From: Branchiostoma floridae
Taxonomy: Eukaryota; Chordata; Leptocardii; Amphioxiformes; Branchiostomatidae
Assembly (NCBI RefSeq): GCF_000003815.2
Contig: NC_049980.1
Location: forward strand, 29,619,818-29,683,817
DNA length: 64,000 bases
Direction: 5' to 3'
Shown here: piece by piece, positions 10,501 through 20,427 of the stretch
How positions within the stretch are numbered: position 1 is the first letter of the stretch
How the letters are laid out: every line of letters begins with the position of its first letter
Position numbers and translations under genes: made by a program
The notes under the pieces: model-generated
Told to the model about the DNA's origin: nothing
Databases searched by the model: none
Seen by the model: only the letters and a program-made list of their open reading frames with translations

Positions 10501-11544
10501 TGCAATGCACTAGTGACATAAGGGAAAATCCAAGTTCAAATTATCTCGTTAAGTTCTCGAAATTATCTATAAATCTTTCATTCAGCCCACACTTCGATAT
10601 GGTGATGTTTTATAATCCACGCATGGCTGCGCAATTTCCAACTCACAGCTGATAGAACGCATCCAATATCGAGTGATTACTATATCCGGTTATATTCGTC
10701 TGTTCTCAATGATCTCGGATGGTCTCGGCAGCGTCATGGGCGGTATAACCACCGTAGGAAAACAAGACTCGTCATCATTCTAAGCAACCTCAATGTGTTG
10801 AGATATAGGGACACCATCCTCCATCCAGTCGCAATATCCTACCTATTCAATATTGGACCAAATTCTATTACAACACCCGTCTGCACAGAGCAAGGACCAT
10901 TGCACTGACAACCTCCAGGATGTGATGCTGGAGTACAGTCACAGTCTAAGGATGGAATAGTCTTCCTACGGCTTATGGCTAGAACTCGATTGAACACCTC
11001 TTGGTTCAAATTGTTTGCTTGAATAAAGAGTAACACTGGCTTTGATTAACATGTCTTGTTTATTCAACTTGCCTTCATTCACAAGTCAATACCGACGGAA
11101 GAAATGAACTGAATGGGGTCTTTGATTTTAGCAGGGTAATTTCGGCACTTTATTTTTGCGACCCACTGTACGTAAGCAGGCCTGGTGCTCGTTCCATGAA
11201 TTTACACTCATAGAAATACTCTCCTCAGATGTGCTTAAAATAAATTTCGATGTTCTGTATACCAAAGATTACGTGAAAAGGATTGATTGAATCATTGTCA
11301 TCCGCGGCCACAACAACCGGACGATACGGTGTTGAGACGAAACAGGCCAGGAAAATTTGAGCACCTTTTTGTTGGTGACCCACTCACATAAGCAGGCATG
11401 GTGCTTGTTCCATGAGTTAACAGTGATAATGAGTGTGATACCATTGGAAATGAAATCACGCAAGCTTTCTATTGCTATACAATACATTGAGATTGATGCA
11501 GAAATAACGGAAATATGATCTACCGAAGTTAGTTCGTTCGTTTA
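10501..11544. other. Spacer between the two SDR units
   Basis: No gene recognised. A minus-strand open stretch around 10839-11036 contains a Cys-rich run (DCDCTPASHPGGCQCNGPC). It might be a relic or an isolated exon, but splice sites and partners are not evident. Confidence 0.4.
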
Positions 11545-11663
11545 GTTTAGTTCGTAGCAGGGTGACCAAATCTTAGCACAAGTGCCTTCTTTTACTTTAG
11601 CGTATACGTAATACGTAGGGGTTTCTTCTGAATTCAAGGTATACGTAAATCAAGCTATGGCTA

Positions 11664-11854
11664 ACGTCACATTTCCAAACCGGGGCCTGGCCAGGCTGTT
11701 TGTGGAAACGAAAAATGGAAATGTATACGTACAAATATACACAAATAATGCCCACGACTATTCTCTTTAAGTCTTGTGTAGTTTGGTGTCTTTTATATCA
11801 TACTTTTCGTACCCAGACGCTGCCCCGCCGGGCACCGGTTTGGAAATGTGACGT
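11664..11854. mobile_element. Small inverted-repeat element, copy 2
   Basis: ACGTCACATTTCCAAACCGG at the left and its near-complement at the right. It is orthologous by position to 1116-1301. The right arm has one change, GCACCGG against GCCCCGG. Confidence 0.65.
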
Positions 11855-12026
11855 AGGCCTATGTGGACTTTCCAGCGTTCTTGTTAATACTTTTTTTATT
11901 TGTTTTATTTTGCTTTTGGACCGACGAGAACAATGTGGCACTGCACTCAAGTTAGTAACTTATATCAACATTGCCACCTCCCCGTCAGGTACCCATGTTT
12001 ACACCTGGGTGAAGTGAGGAAGGTTT

Positions 12027-12830
12027 CTACTTGAGATGGAAGGCTCCGTCCACAGGTATGGCCACGCCGGTGATGAAGGACGCCTTCTCCGAGCAGAGGA
12101 ACGCCGCGACGCCGCCGACGTCCTTCGGGGTGCCCCAGCGCTTCATCCCGACTAGCCTGCTCACCATGCCCTGTACGCCGTCGGTGCCAAGCCTCTCCTT
12201 CATCGCTGCCCACGCGTCTGTGTCGATCATTCCCGGGATGATGGTGTTACAGGTGATGCGCCTGGGCGCCAGCTGCTTGGCGTAGCTCCTCACCATGTAC
12301 TCCATGCTGGACTTGGCGGTACCCGGGGTAAAGTACGGAAGGCTGGGGCTCGCGTTACTGTTGCAGCCGACTCCGGACACGGCGACGATGTAGCCGCGCT
12401 CGTCTTCCATGCGCGTCACGGCCTTTTCCACCAGCCGAAGGAAGCACTTCGCGTAGATGTTATGGTAGAACTCGTACGCCTCCCATCCCGCGAACCAGCT
12501 TCCGTTAGCATCTGGCTTGGGCGGTCCCGTCGATCTACCGCCGAAATAACCGCCGGCGTTGTGGACCAGCGCCGTTAGCTTGCCGTCGAAGTTCTCGTCG
12601 ACGCAGACGAAGTAGGCGTCCGCCGTGGCCTCCTCCTCCGTCCCTCCTGCGACCACGAACACGCGCACCTTGTAGGTCTCCTCAAGCTCGGCCTTGGCAC
12701 CTTCGGCGCGCTGATGGTTCTCCTTGTACCCCAGGATGAGGCTGTATCCTGCGCTGGCCAGCTCCTGGGCGATCCCGTACCCGATACCGCGGGTACCTCC
12801 GGTGACGAGAGCGACCTTGGTAGACGTCAT
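12027..12830 (-). CDS. Short-chain dehydrogenase/reductase, copy 2 (267 aa, single coding exon)
   Basis: Intact paralogue of the gene at 1336-2136, roughly 90% identical in protein by eye. The cofactor loop TGGTRGIG, the HNAG motif, the candidate active-site Ser and the PYFTxGTAK segment are all kept. The residue four before the Lys is Pro here and Ile in copy 1, so neither copy has YxxxK and both have Y-x6-K. The differences cluster in the loop after HNAG (GGYFGGRSTG against GGFFESTPPP) and in the substrate-lid region (TDAWAAMKERLGTDGV against TEAWAPVRERIGTGGM). These are the parts that usually set substrate choice in SDRs, so divergence of specificity is possible. It has the same 5'-UTR splice acceptor as copy 1. 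Both frames are open, which suggests both are under selection. Confidence 0.9.
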   Translation of the reverse strand: MTSTKVALVTGGTRGIGYGIAQELASAGYSLILGYKENHQRAEGAKAELEETYKVRVFVVAGGTEEEATADAYFVCVDENFDGKLTALVHNAGGYFGGRSTGPPKPDANGSWFAGWEAYEFYHNIYAKCFLRLVEKAVTRMEDERGYIVAVSGVGCNSNASPSLPYFTPGTAKSSMEYMVRSYAKQLAPRRITCNTIIPGMIDTDAWAAMKERLGTDGVQGMVSRLVGMKRWGTPKDVGGVAAFLCSEKASFITGVAIPVDGAFHLK

Positions 12831-12889
12831 GTTGGGGTAGGTGTGTAGCGGAAGTTAGGAGGAAGCCGCTGGAACGATGATGTACGTGC
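12831..12889 (-). other. 5' UTR part of SDR copy 2 exon, with splice acceptor
   Basis: The minus strand shows a long T-rich tract ending in CAG at 12892-12890, at the same place as in copy 1. The upstream exon was not found. Confidence 0.5.
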
Positions 12890-14045
12890 TTCTGAAAAAA
12901 AAAAGAAATCAGGAGGTTAGCCAGTTTTGGCTAATCTTTAGGCAGATTTACTAGTGGCATAAGATGAAGCTGGCTTAGGAGTACAGCTGGCCAAATGGAG
13001 TCAAACACACTCCAAGGCCGGTGTTCCCCTCCTGTGGCAGCTTTTGATACTTTCACATGCTACGGTAGGATCTGCTTGGAGATTAATTTCGGTGACCATT
13101 TCCCAAATTGTGTGACTGATTAACGTTTATTACCATGATGGTTATTTTGTTCGGTTATTTTTTTTGTAGTTCCAGAGCAAGCTGCTAGGGGCCACAATTG
13201 ACTTTGACCTTCATCTTCACAAAAGCTATCTGACATTACATACAGTATAATCACAATCCGTCTTGCTGACCATAAATATCCAGAAACACGAACAGACACA
13301 CCCTTATTGTTGAATAGTAGCATAGCCAATGGTAGTATGAAGGGGTTACCTCTCCATGTAACCTCACCTTTGCCAGGACTGACCCTTGCTTGGCCTAGAA
13401 AAACAGAAGCCCAAGCCAACCAAGCAGAGGTTAGTGTGGAGAGATTGCCCCAAAGCTGCCATTGCAATTCCAATGCATGGTGATAGGATATCCAAATTTA
13501 TACCACTTCCACCATGCATTAATATCTATGCATCACCCCAAAAAATCATTGCATGTCCAGGGCAAAGAATACAAAACAGGAAGTCCAGCTGCAGTACCAA
13601 GGTCACACACCAGGACGCCCAACATCAAACCTCACCGTCAGGTCAACAAAAACACATGTACCAAATTTAATCGTAATCGCACTAAACGTACTAGAATCTG
13701 GAAATAATGCCGGAAATACAACAAAACACACACACGCTCTGTAAAACATTACCTTCATTTCGTGGTGGTGATTAAACTGAACACAACATTATCTAGGACA
13801 TGCATGTGAGGCAACACTTTTAAGCAACCGGTACATACCGAGGAGGGATCACGGTCTGTGTCGGTGACCTAGATAAAGGGGTCGTCTTGAAACACGTCTC
13901 GTCTTGGGAAAGTCAAGAAACAAGTGATGGAGAAAACAAAACTATCTGTGTCATTCTGCCTATCACATGATCAATCTGACCAATCCCGTAGCCCAAATCC
14001 TAGCCCCTCTCGATGGTTGTTTTTCTTGTTTGGACAGTTTCTGCT

Positions 14046-14161
14046 TAGCCTCTACCAGGCTTCACGGGGCACAAACTGTACCCCTCGGCCAGCATCTAAC
14101 TCCTCTGGTGTGTCAATTTCTACTATTTTTTCCAGCGACCTGTGGAGCCTAGTAGAGGCTA
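14046..14161. mobile_element. Small element with TAGCCTCTACCAGGCT inverted ends, 116 bp
   Basis: TAGCCTCTACCAGGCT at the left and AGCCTAGTAGAGGCTA at the right. It lies just past the end of duplication copy 2. Related ends occur at 44176-44312 and about 43555-43580. No convincing target duplication remains. Confidence 0.6.
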
Positions 14162-14429
14162 GGAAGCAACATGTGCCGAACAGTGCATGTATCATTGTTT
14201 GACGTTTAAAGTCCAACATGTGATGGGGATGGTTATGAAACAAAACAAACAAGTGCCGAAGGGCAAAGGTCTCCGGACGCCCCACATTGTCTCACGTTTT
14301 AGTCCATGTGATTGGAATTAATGGTTTAATGTGTAACGAAACTAGTCCAGAAGGACACCAGTTGAACTAACTACGCAAATTTTCATGGGACCTCTACCCG
14401 GTCCCCTACCGCCGGTCCTCTACCCGGTG

Positions 14430-15190
14430 ACTTATGCTCGGGAGGGTACAGGATGGTACAGGGTGGGGATGGTCCTTCAGCACTAAGGCTGGGGAGGATA
14501 CAGCATTAGTGCAGGGTGGGTGAAAGTCCTTCAGCACTAAGGCTGAGGAGGGTACAGCATTAGTGCAGGGTGGGGTGGGGTCCTTCAGCACTAAGGATGG
14601 GGAGGGTACAGGATTGTACAGGGTGGGGGATGGTCCTTCAGCACTAAGGCTGGGGAGGGTACAGCATTAGTGCAGGGTGGGGTGGGGTCCTTCAGCACTA
14701 AGGATGGGGAGGGTACAGGATTGTACAGGGTGGGTGAAGGTCCTTCAGCACTAAGGCTGGGGAGGGTACAGGATAGTACAGGGTGGGAGGGTCCTTCAAC
14801 ACTAAGGCTGGGGAGGGTACAGGATAGTACAGGGTGGGGGAACGTCCTTCAGCACCAAGGCCGGGGGGGTACAGGACAGTACAGAATGGGGAAGGTCCTT
14901 CAGCACTAAGCCTGGGGAGGGTACAGCATTAATGCAGGGCGGGGTGGGGTCCTTCAGCACTAAGGCTGGGGATGGTACAGGATAGTACAGGGTGGGGGAA
15001 GGTCCTTCAGCACTAAGGCTGGGGATGGTACAGGATAGTACAGGGTGGGGGATGGCACTTCAGCACTAAGGCTGGGGAGGGTACAGGATTAGTACAGGGT
15101 GCAGGATGGTCCTTCAGGACTAAGGCTGGGGATGGTACAGGATAATGGTACAGGGTGGAGGATGGTCCTTCAGGACTAAGGCCAGGGAGA
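14430..15190. repeat. Minisatellite, about 14 units of 49-57 bp
   Basis: The unit carries GGTCCTTCAGCACTAAGGCT then GGGGAGGGTACAGGATAGTA and CAGGGTGGGG. The G-rich strand is +. Unit lengths vary because of GGGTGGGG slippage. Open frames on either strand are artefacts of the repeat. Confidence 0.9.
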
Positions 15191-16343
15191 TACAGTTTGT
15201 ATTTTTGTTATCACAATATCGTTGAGTGCATGTTTCTGTAAATTGTAATTATAATGGCTAGAAGAAACAAAATATCTCAAAATCTTTACTTTATACTATA
15301 TAATAGCTAACAATAATGGACACTTATTGTCCTTATCTGAAAACTTCTTCACTGACACAAACTATATATATGGTCTCCATTTCTTGTTTGATTCCTGAGG
15401 TGCCATGTTTACAATATTGTCAAACATAGAAGGACACATGAATATGGAATAATTAACATCCCACAGAGTATGCAATGTTGAACAATGTCTTTTGAACCAC
15501 TAGAGGGAAAACAATTGCCACTGAAACATTCTGAAAACGAGGATAATTTTGTCTACTTCTATGACATAAATTGATAAACATATTCATTGAACCATGTGGA
15601 AATCAGTGTTAGATTACAATACAAACTTAGACTTGGACACTTACAAATGACATAATTGTCTTTATATACATCATACTCGGTCTGTATTGACGTTCGATAT
15701 CAGTGTTTCAATCGGTCCGTATTTTACAGTACGACCTGGGGCTCCATATTTTTAATTGAACAATTGGAACTCACTTACATGTGCTACTGTTCAATTGACG
15801 AATGAAGTTCTTGATACAATGTGCATTGCATCACATCTTTTACTTTTTTTTATAAACTTGAGTTTACTCTGGTTGGCATGATATGATTAAAATACAACAT
15901 GGTGTATTCCATATTGCCCTTGGAATCAGACCTCCCGCGAGTCCAGAACCAACTTGCCTTTGGCCGTTGGGCGATCCTACCCGTGGTCGGACCATACCTC
16001 TGGCGATACGGAATACCCAGTGTTGTTTTCTATACTAGTGAAATGCCTGTATACTGCGCTTCGCCATGTCAGGAGTATTACTTATGAGTGCTTACATTGC
16101 TGAAAGACTATTTCAGCCACTTTTTTCGTCAATCTGGCAAAAATAAGTCAGGTAATCTAAAGTCTTACTACAAATTCCAAATGATTATTCAATATATAGT
16201 AATCAAATGATATGATATCAACATGGCACATGTGAAGCTGACAAAATCAGTCAATATCGTATCTACATTAAGATCCCTGGTTGGATGTGAAAATCGATGA
16301 CTAGAGAACAACTATTTTTGACACAAGCAGGTAGATATACTCT
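15191..16343. other. AT-rich intergenic DNA 3' of RABL3
   Basis: No gene recognised. The 3' UTR of RABL3 must lie in the right part. A short + frame near 15899-16087 has no domain and no splice context. Confidence 0.4.
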
Positions 16344-18105
16344 TCAGTCTATCTTTTCTTGTACAAATGTTGGGCTAAAAGTCCTTGTCATGGAGGGCGG
16401 TCTCCTGCGTTCCTGTGACCCTAGCCGTCCCCTACTGTCCTGCGTGTAGTACCGCCTCTCGATCACCTTGTCAAAGAACCTGCTGAGCTTCACGGCGTTG
16501 GTGGTCCCCGCCGCCAGGTGCTTGTTCTGCATGCAGTCCAGGTTGATGAAGTCCGCGCGACACTGTCCCGCCACCGACGAGCTCCGCGACAACACCTCCT
16601 CCAGGTTGCTGTCGGGAATGCGGTCCATCTTGGTCCCGATCACCAGCGCCGGGAGCTGGTTCTCCGAGAACACCTCCTCGTCGTAGTCCGGTTCCCCGCT
16701 GTACTTCTTCCCGGCGTCCCTGCTGAGGACCTCGCCCAGCCAGCGCCGCAGGTTCTCCTGAGACTTGCGGTTGGTCAGGTCGTGCACCAGCACCAGGCCG
16801 TGGGCCGAGTTGAAGAACACGCTGTGGCTCAAACTGGAATGAGAAGGAAGCACAAGCCTCAGTTCAAGGAAAAATAACTTCTTGATGGCATAACTCTGTA
16901 CAATTCTGACAATTGTGTATGGACACTGAGCGAGTAAGTGCTCATCAAGCTACGTCAAACTAATGAAAGATATTCGTCCTAACAATGACAACATCATGCA
17001 TGCAAAATTCTATGGCTATACTTCTATTATACTTCTAATGGATCAATTCCAACTTGGAATCCAAGACCGAACAACACAATGCTTTGTTATAGAGTTACAC
17101 TAGTAGGTAAACTGGTCTACTAGACTAATAGAATTGTCCTGTATGTTTCCCCCTCAATGATTCCCCAAAAGGGGTGGATTTGACAAAGAAGAAGCTGAGG
17201 ATAGTTGTTAGTTGAAGAAGAGAAAAGAAGCTTAGAAAGATAGCAAAGCTGTGAGATGTAAGGTTTGTTACCTGTGGTTGATGGAACCTCCCACGTCCCA
17301 CAGCTCCACGCAGAATGTCTTCTCGTGAGGCGTCCCTTCTCAAGTGGACATAAGGAACAGACAAGATGTTAGATGTCTTACTAGTAGGTACTCAAGACTT
17401 CTTGGTCTCACACAGTTAAGCTCAAGTTTAAAACAGGTATCACTTAACGTTACAGGTGCACGAAAGCATGTGTAACGTTAGATTTGTAAAGGTGTGTTAA
17501 CTACTTCGTCTTTCTGAAGGGATGTAAAACGTAGGTTCCATGTTCAAAGAGGTGCCTCGAGCACTTAAATCAGCCTCATTACCCAAAAACTGAGTACCTA
17601 CTGGCTGCAAATAATAGACCAGGCAGATGTATTATAAACGTTAACTGACTGATATTACGTAGTTTCCATCCAAACAAAATTCTTGATAAATGTTATAACT
17701 AAAACTTATAACGTTACCGTTAACGTTACAGGTAACTTATACGTAGTCAAATATTTCAGTTTATTTTATTCCACTACAAATGAAGACTAGATACGTTGAC
17801 GTACAGTATATCAACGTCATACTGTTACGAAAGCACCGTGCAGAGGTCTAGACTTGGATGGCGAACAACAAAAAAAATTTGTCTGAGCTAGCGGTGGGAG
17901 GGGGGCGGAATCGTGCGGTGCATATCTAACGTGAAAGCTCCTTACCTTCTCGATAATCGTGCAGTTTGACGTCAACATTACAGCCTATCGTCCATGCAGA
18001 ATTCCCCATGGCTTCTCCCTGGCATATGAGATGTACAAGAGACGACTTCCCTACCCCAGAGTCGCCCAGAACAAGAACTTTGACTTTTTCTACTGGCACC
18101 GCCAT
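16344..18105 (-). CDS. RABL3: Rab-like small GTPase RABL3, three exons, 237 aa
   Basis: Exons are 17946-18105, 17272-17335 and 16344-16833, with phase-1 and phase-2 introns. Lengths of 160, 64 and 490 nt give 237 residues plus stop, against 236 in human. Exon 1 begins [20 protein letters not shown], holding the P-loop GDSGVGKSS. Exon 2 gives [18 protein letters not shown], with the WDVGG form of switch II that marks RABL3 (classical Rabs have WDTAG). Exon 3 gives [16 protein letters not shown], the guanine-specificity motif GTKMD and the RABL3 signature [14 protein letters not shown]. The C-terminus has no prenylation cysteines, as is normal for this family. All donors are GT and all acceptors AG. 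RABL3 is known as a cytosolic GTPase linked to prenylation of RAS-type proteins. The spacer between WDVGGS and FFNS is a few residues shorter than in human. Confidence 0.95.
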
Positions 18106-20427
18106 CTTGAATGACTTGAGGGTATTAAGTAGAAAAAGCGAACACTGGTTATCATGTATTTCTTCGTGTATTACATGCAAAAACAAAACAGTATTTCACT
18201 TCTGAGCCTTAAGAATATGTACATAAATATAGAATAGCAATATCTATAAGGAATACATGTTTTGTATTAACTGTAAGCTATATTTTAACATTTTAATATA
18301 CTGAAATACTACGACATATCCCCAGCCACATTGACAACGGTAAGTTGCATGAACGTCACCTATCGAAAAGATTACAAAGTACAGCCAATTCCTTCCGGTC
18401 TCCGGTAAACTTACAGAAGAAGAAGAACTTTATTGCGCAACGATCGTACACGGTACAATGTATGGCCAAAAAAAAAAGAAACAAACTTATCATCCTAATT
18501 ACTAAAACAGATATTAAACATAGTACATATGCAGATGATATGCAGATTATGAATATAGAATGAAATTTGACATCCTAATTTCTAGAACAATAAGAGCTAG
18601 CCTAAATCATTGATATTGTACTACAATCGAGTGGGGCTAGTTATGAGTTTCGGCATTTTTTCTTATGACAAAGCAGTCTTTTATATATTTACCTATTTTA
18701 GCATTGTGGTAGTTGTTACATCTGAATATATAATCAAATCTGTCTGTAGCATTGAGTCTCTTAAAATCTGTTGTACTTGATTCGAGGAAAGTGAATAACT
18801 CATTACCTGAAACATACTTACATGAGTTTCCAGTAGTACCAAACTAACTATGCTGGTTATAATAAGGAGACAATTTTCGAGTTTGACCACCATTTAGGAG
18901 GGGGATTTCCCGTATACTGACTCTCCTGGCCAAATATTCTCCTCAATTTTTTTTTTTTTTTTCAAAATTCTACAGTAGTAGGGACAGGAAGGAAGTACTC
19001 TAGGTTTGGGCACCCTTTTATTAAACTGCAGCGACCGATTTTGTTTCAGCATATTGGACGACAATAACTTGCTCAAGAACTTGCTGACGGCTGATTGTTG
19101 TGATGTTTGGTATGTAGATAGCCTAAGTGATGACTTACATAAGAAAATACTAATTGCGCAAATCGACTTTATTATGATAACAGTATGGAAAAGAAAAAGA
19201 AATGACCCAGATTTTAATAGTGACCCGTGTCAGTAACACGTGAGGTATTGCAGCAGTTTAAACAAAACGAAGTTTGAAGTACTGGAAACAGTAATGTACA
19301 CATCCATAGTCACCGGCCATACTGTAGTACAGTAAGTGTGCAAAGTATAGGTTTCTTTGAAAGGTACATATTTTGTTTTTGACACATCCAATTAATAATG
19401 TTTTGGATCCCAGGTTGTCAGATGGCCCCTTTTGGTGACTTAATTTGTGCGTATCATAATCTCCACGTGCGTGCACATGTATAAAAGTGTGACCCAGTAT
19501 TGCCGAGCAGACAATTAAATCTTGCAAGATATGTGAACGACCTTAGTTTGATATCCGTAGGTTGTGACCACCAAGACGTATGCTGCAGCTGTGTAAGAGA
19601 AATTCATATACTTATTTAATCTAATATTTCTTGGACCTTGTGTTGATATTTTCAGACTGTACTTTCACGCGTCTTTTTTCATCAATTTCAATTTTGCACC
19701 ACACCTAATAATTGGTATAAATTATTCATTTTCTATCGGAAGTGGTCAAAAGATCACGTGGCACAATGTCCGTTAATTAGTCTGAGGTTCTGTATGAATG
19801 GAGCAGATTGAAAATCAGTGGTTCATTTCACCCTCAGCATTCGTTTCCGAGCGTGAACAACACACAATCATTCCATTCATTCATTCTATTCTTAAAACTA
19901 CGACTGAGGTTATATATTTTGTCCGCCTCGGAAGTAGCGTTGGGAACATTCGACAACGTTTATAATAGAAGACTTATACTGCGACCGTAAGTAACTCACA
20001 TTCCACTTGTCATCACGTTTGTGCTATTGACACCAGGCTAGCTGCAGTCCCGGTAACCCCGCGTCACTCTCCTGGCCCCGACAAAGCTTACTTCCAGGTA
20101 CAATAGTTAGTCGGCCATTCGGTGTATTCGTCAAACATCAGATTACGCTCTTTTCGATATCTGGATGCGCCAACGTTGTCTGTTGCAACTTGCAAATCAA
20201 GCTAGCGAAAACGCATAAACTCTGTACGGTACGGTACCCGATAGGGGGTCTCAGTAATCCTTGACGATCCGGACACATTTGCACAACCTTCGGGACTAGC
20301 AAGACGGGATCCGAATAACTTGCAAATACTTCGACCTCCTGAAGGTTCAAACACAACTAGCGTTTGTGGTGTGCGAAGAGACATTAGAAACTTTCTTGTG
20401 GAAAAGTCACAAGACACAACGTTAACA
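18106..20427. other. Intergenic region between divergent RABL3 and LRR receptor genes
   Basis: This holds the promoters of both genes, but no core element is convincing. Stretches at about 18413-18560 (ACTTTATTGCGCAACGATCG...GGTACAATGTA) look like the 3' end of a retroposon, and a related phrase occurs at 23726-23775. A dispersed repeat with TTGCTCAAGAAC lies at about 19070. Confidence 0.4.

Larger units (their letters stand above)
11545..14040. repeat. Tandem duplication copy 2 (SDR unit), continuous
   Basis: Matches 980-2402 plus 9545-10500 in the same orientation. It starts near GCAGGGTGACCAAAT and ends near CCCCTCTCGATGGTTG. It lacks the 7.1 kb block present in copy 1, and shows the pre-insertion or post-deletion arrangement at about 13095. 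Confidence 0.85.

Noticed and set aside
20320-20427. LRR receptor starting at the upstream ATG (20320)
   Set aside because: It would place 36 polar residues before the signal peptide. The ATG at 20428 has better context.
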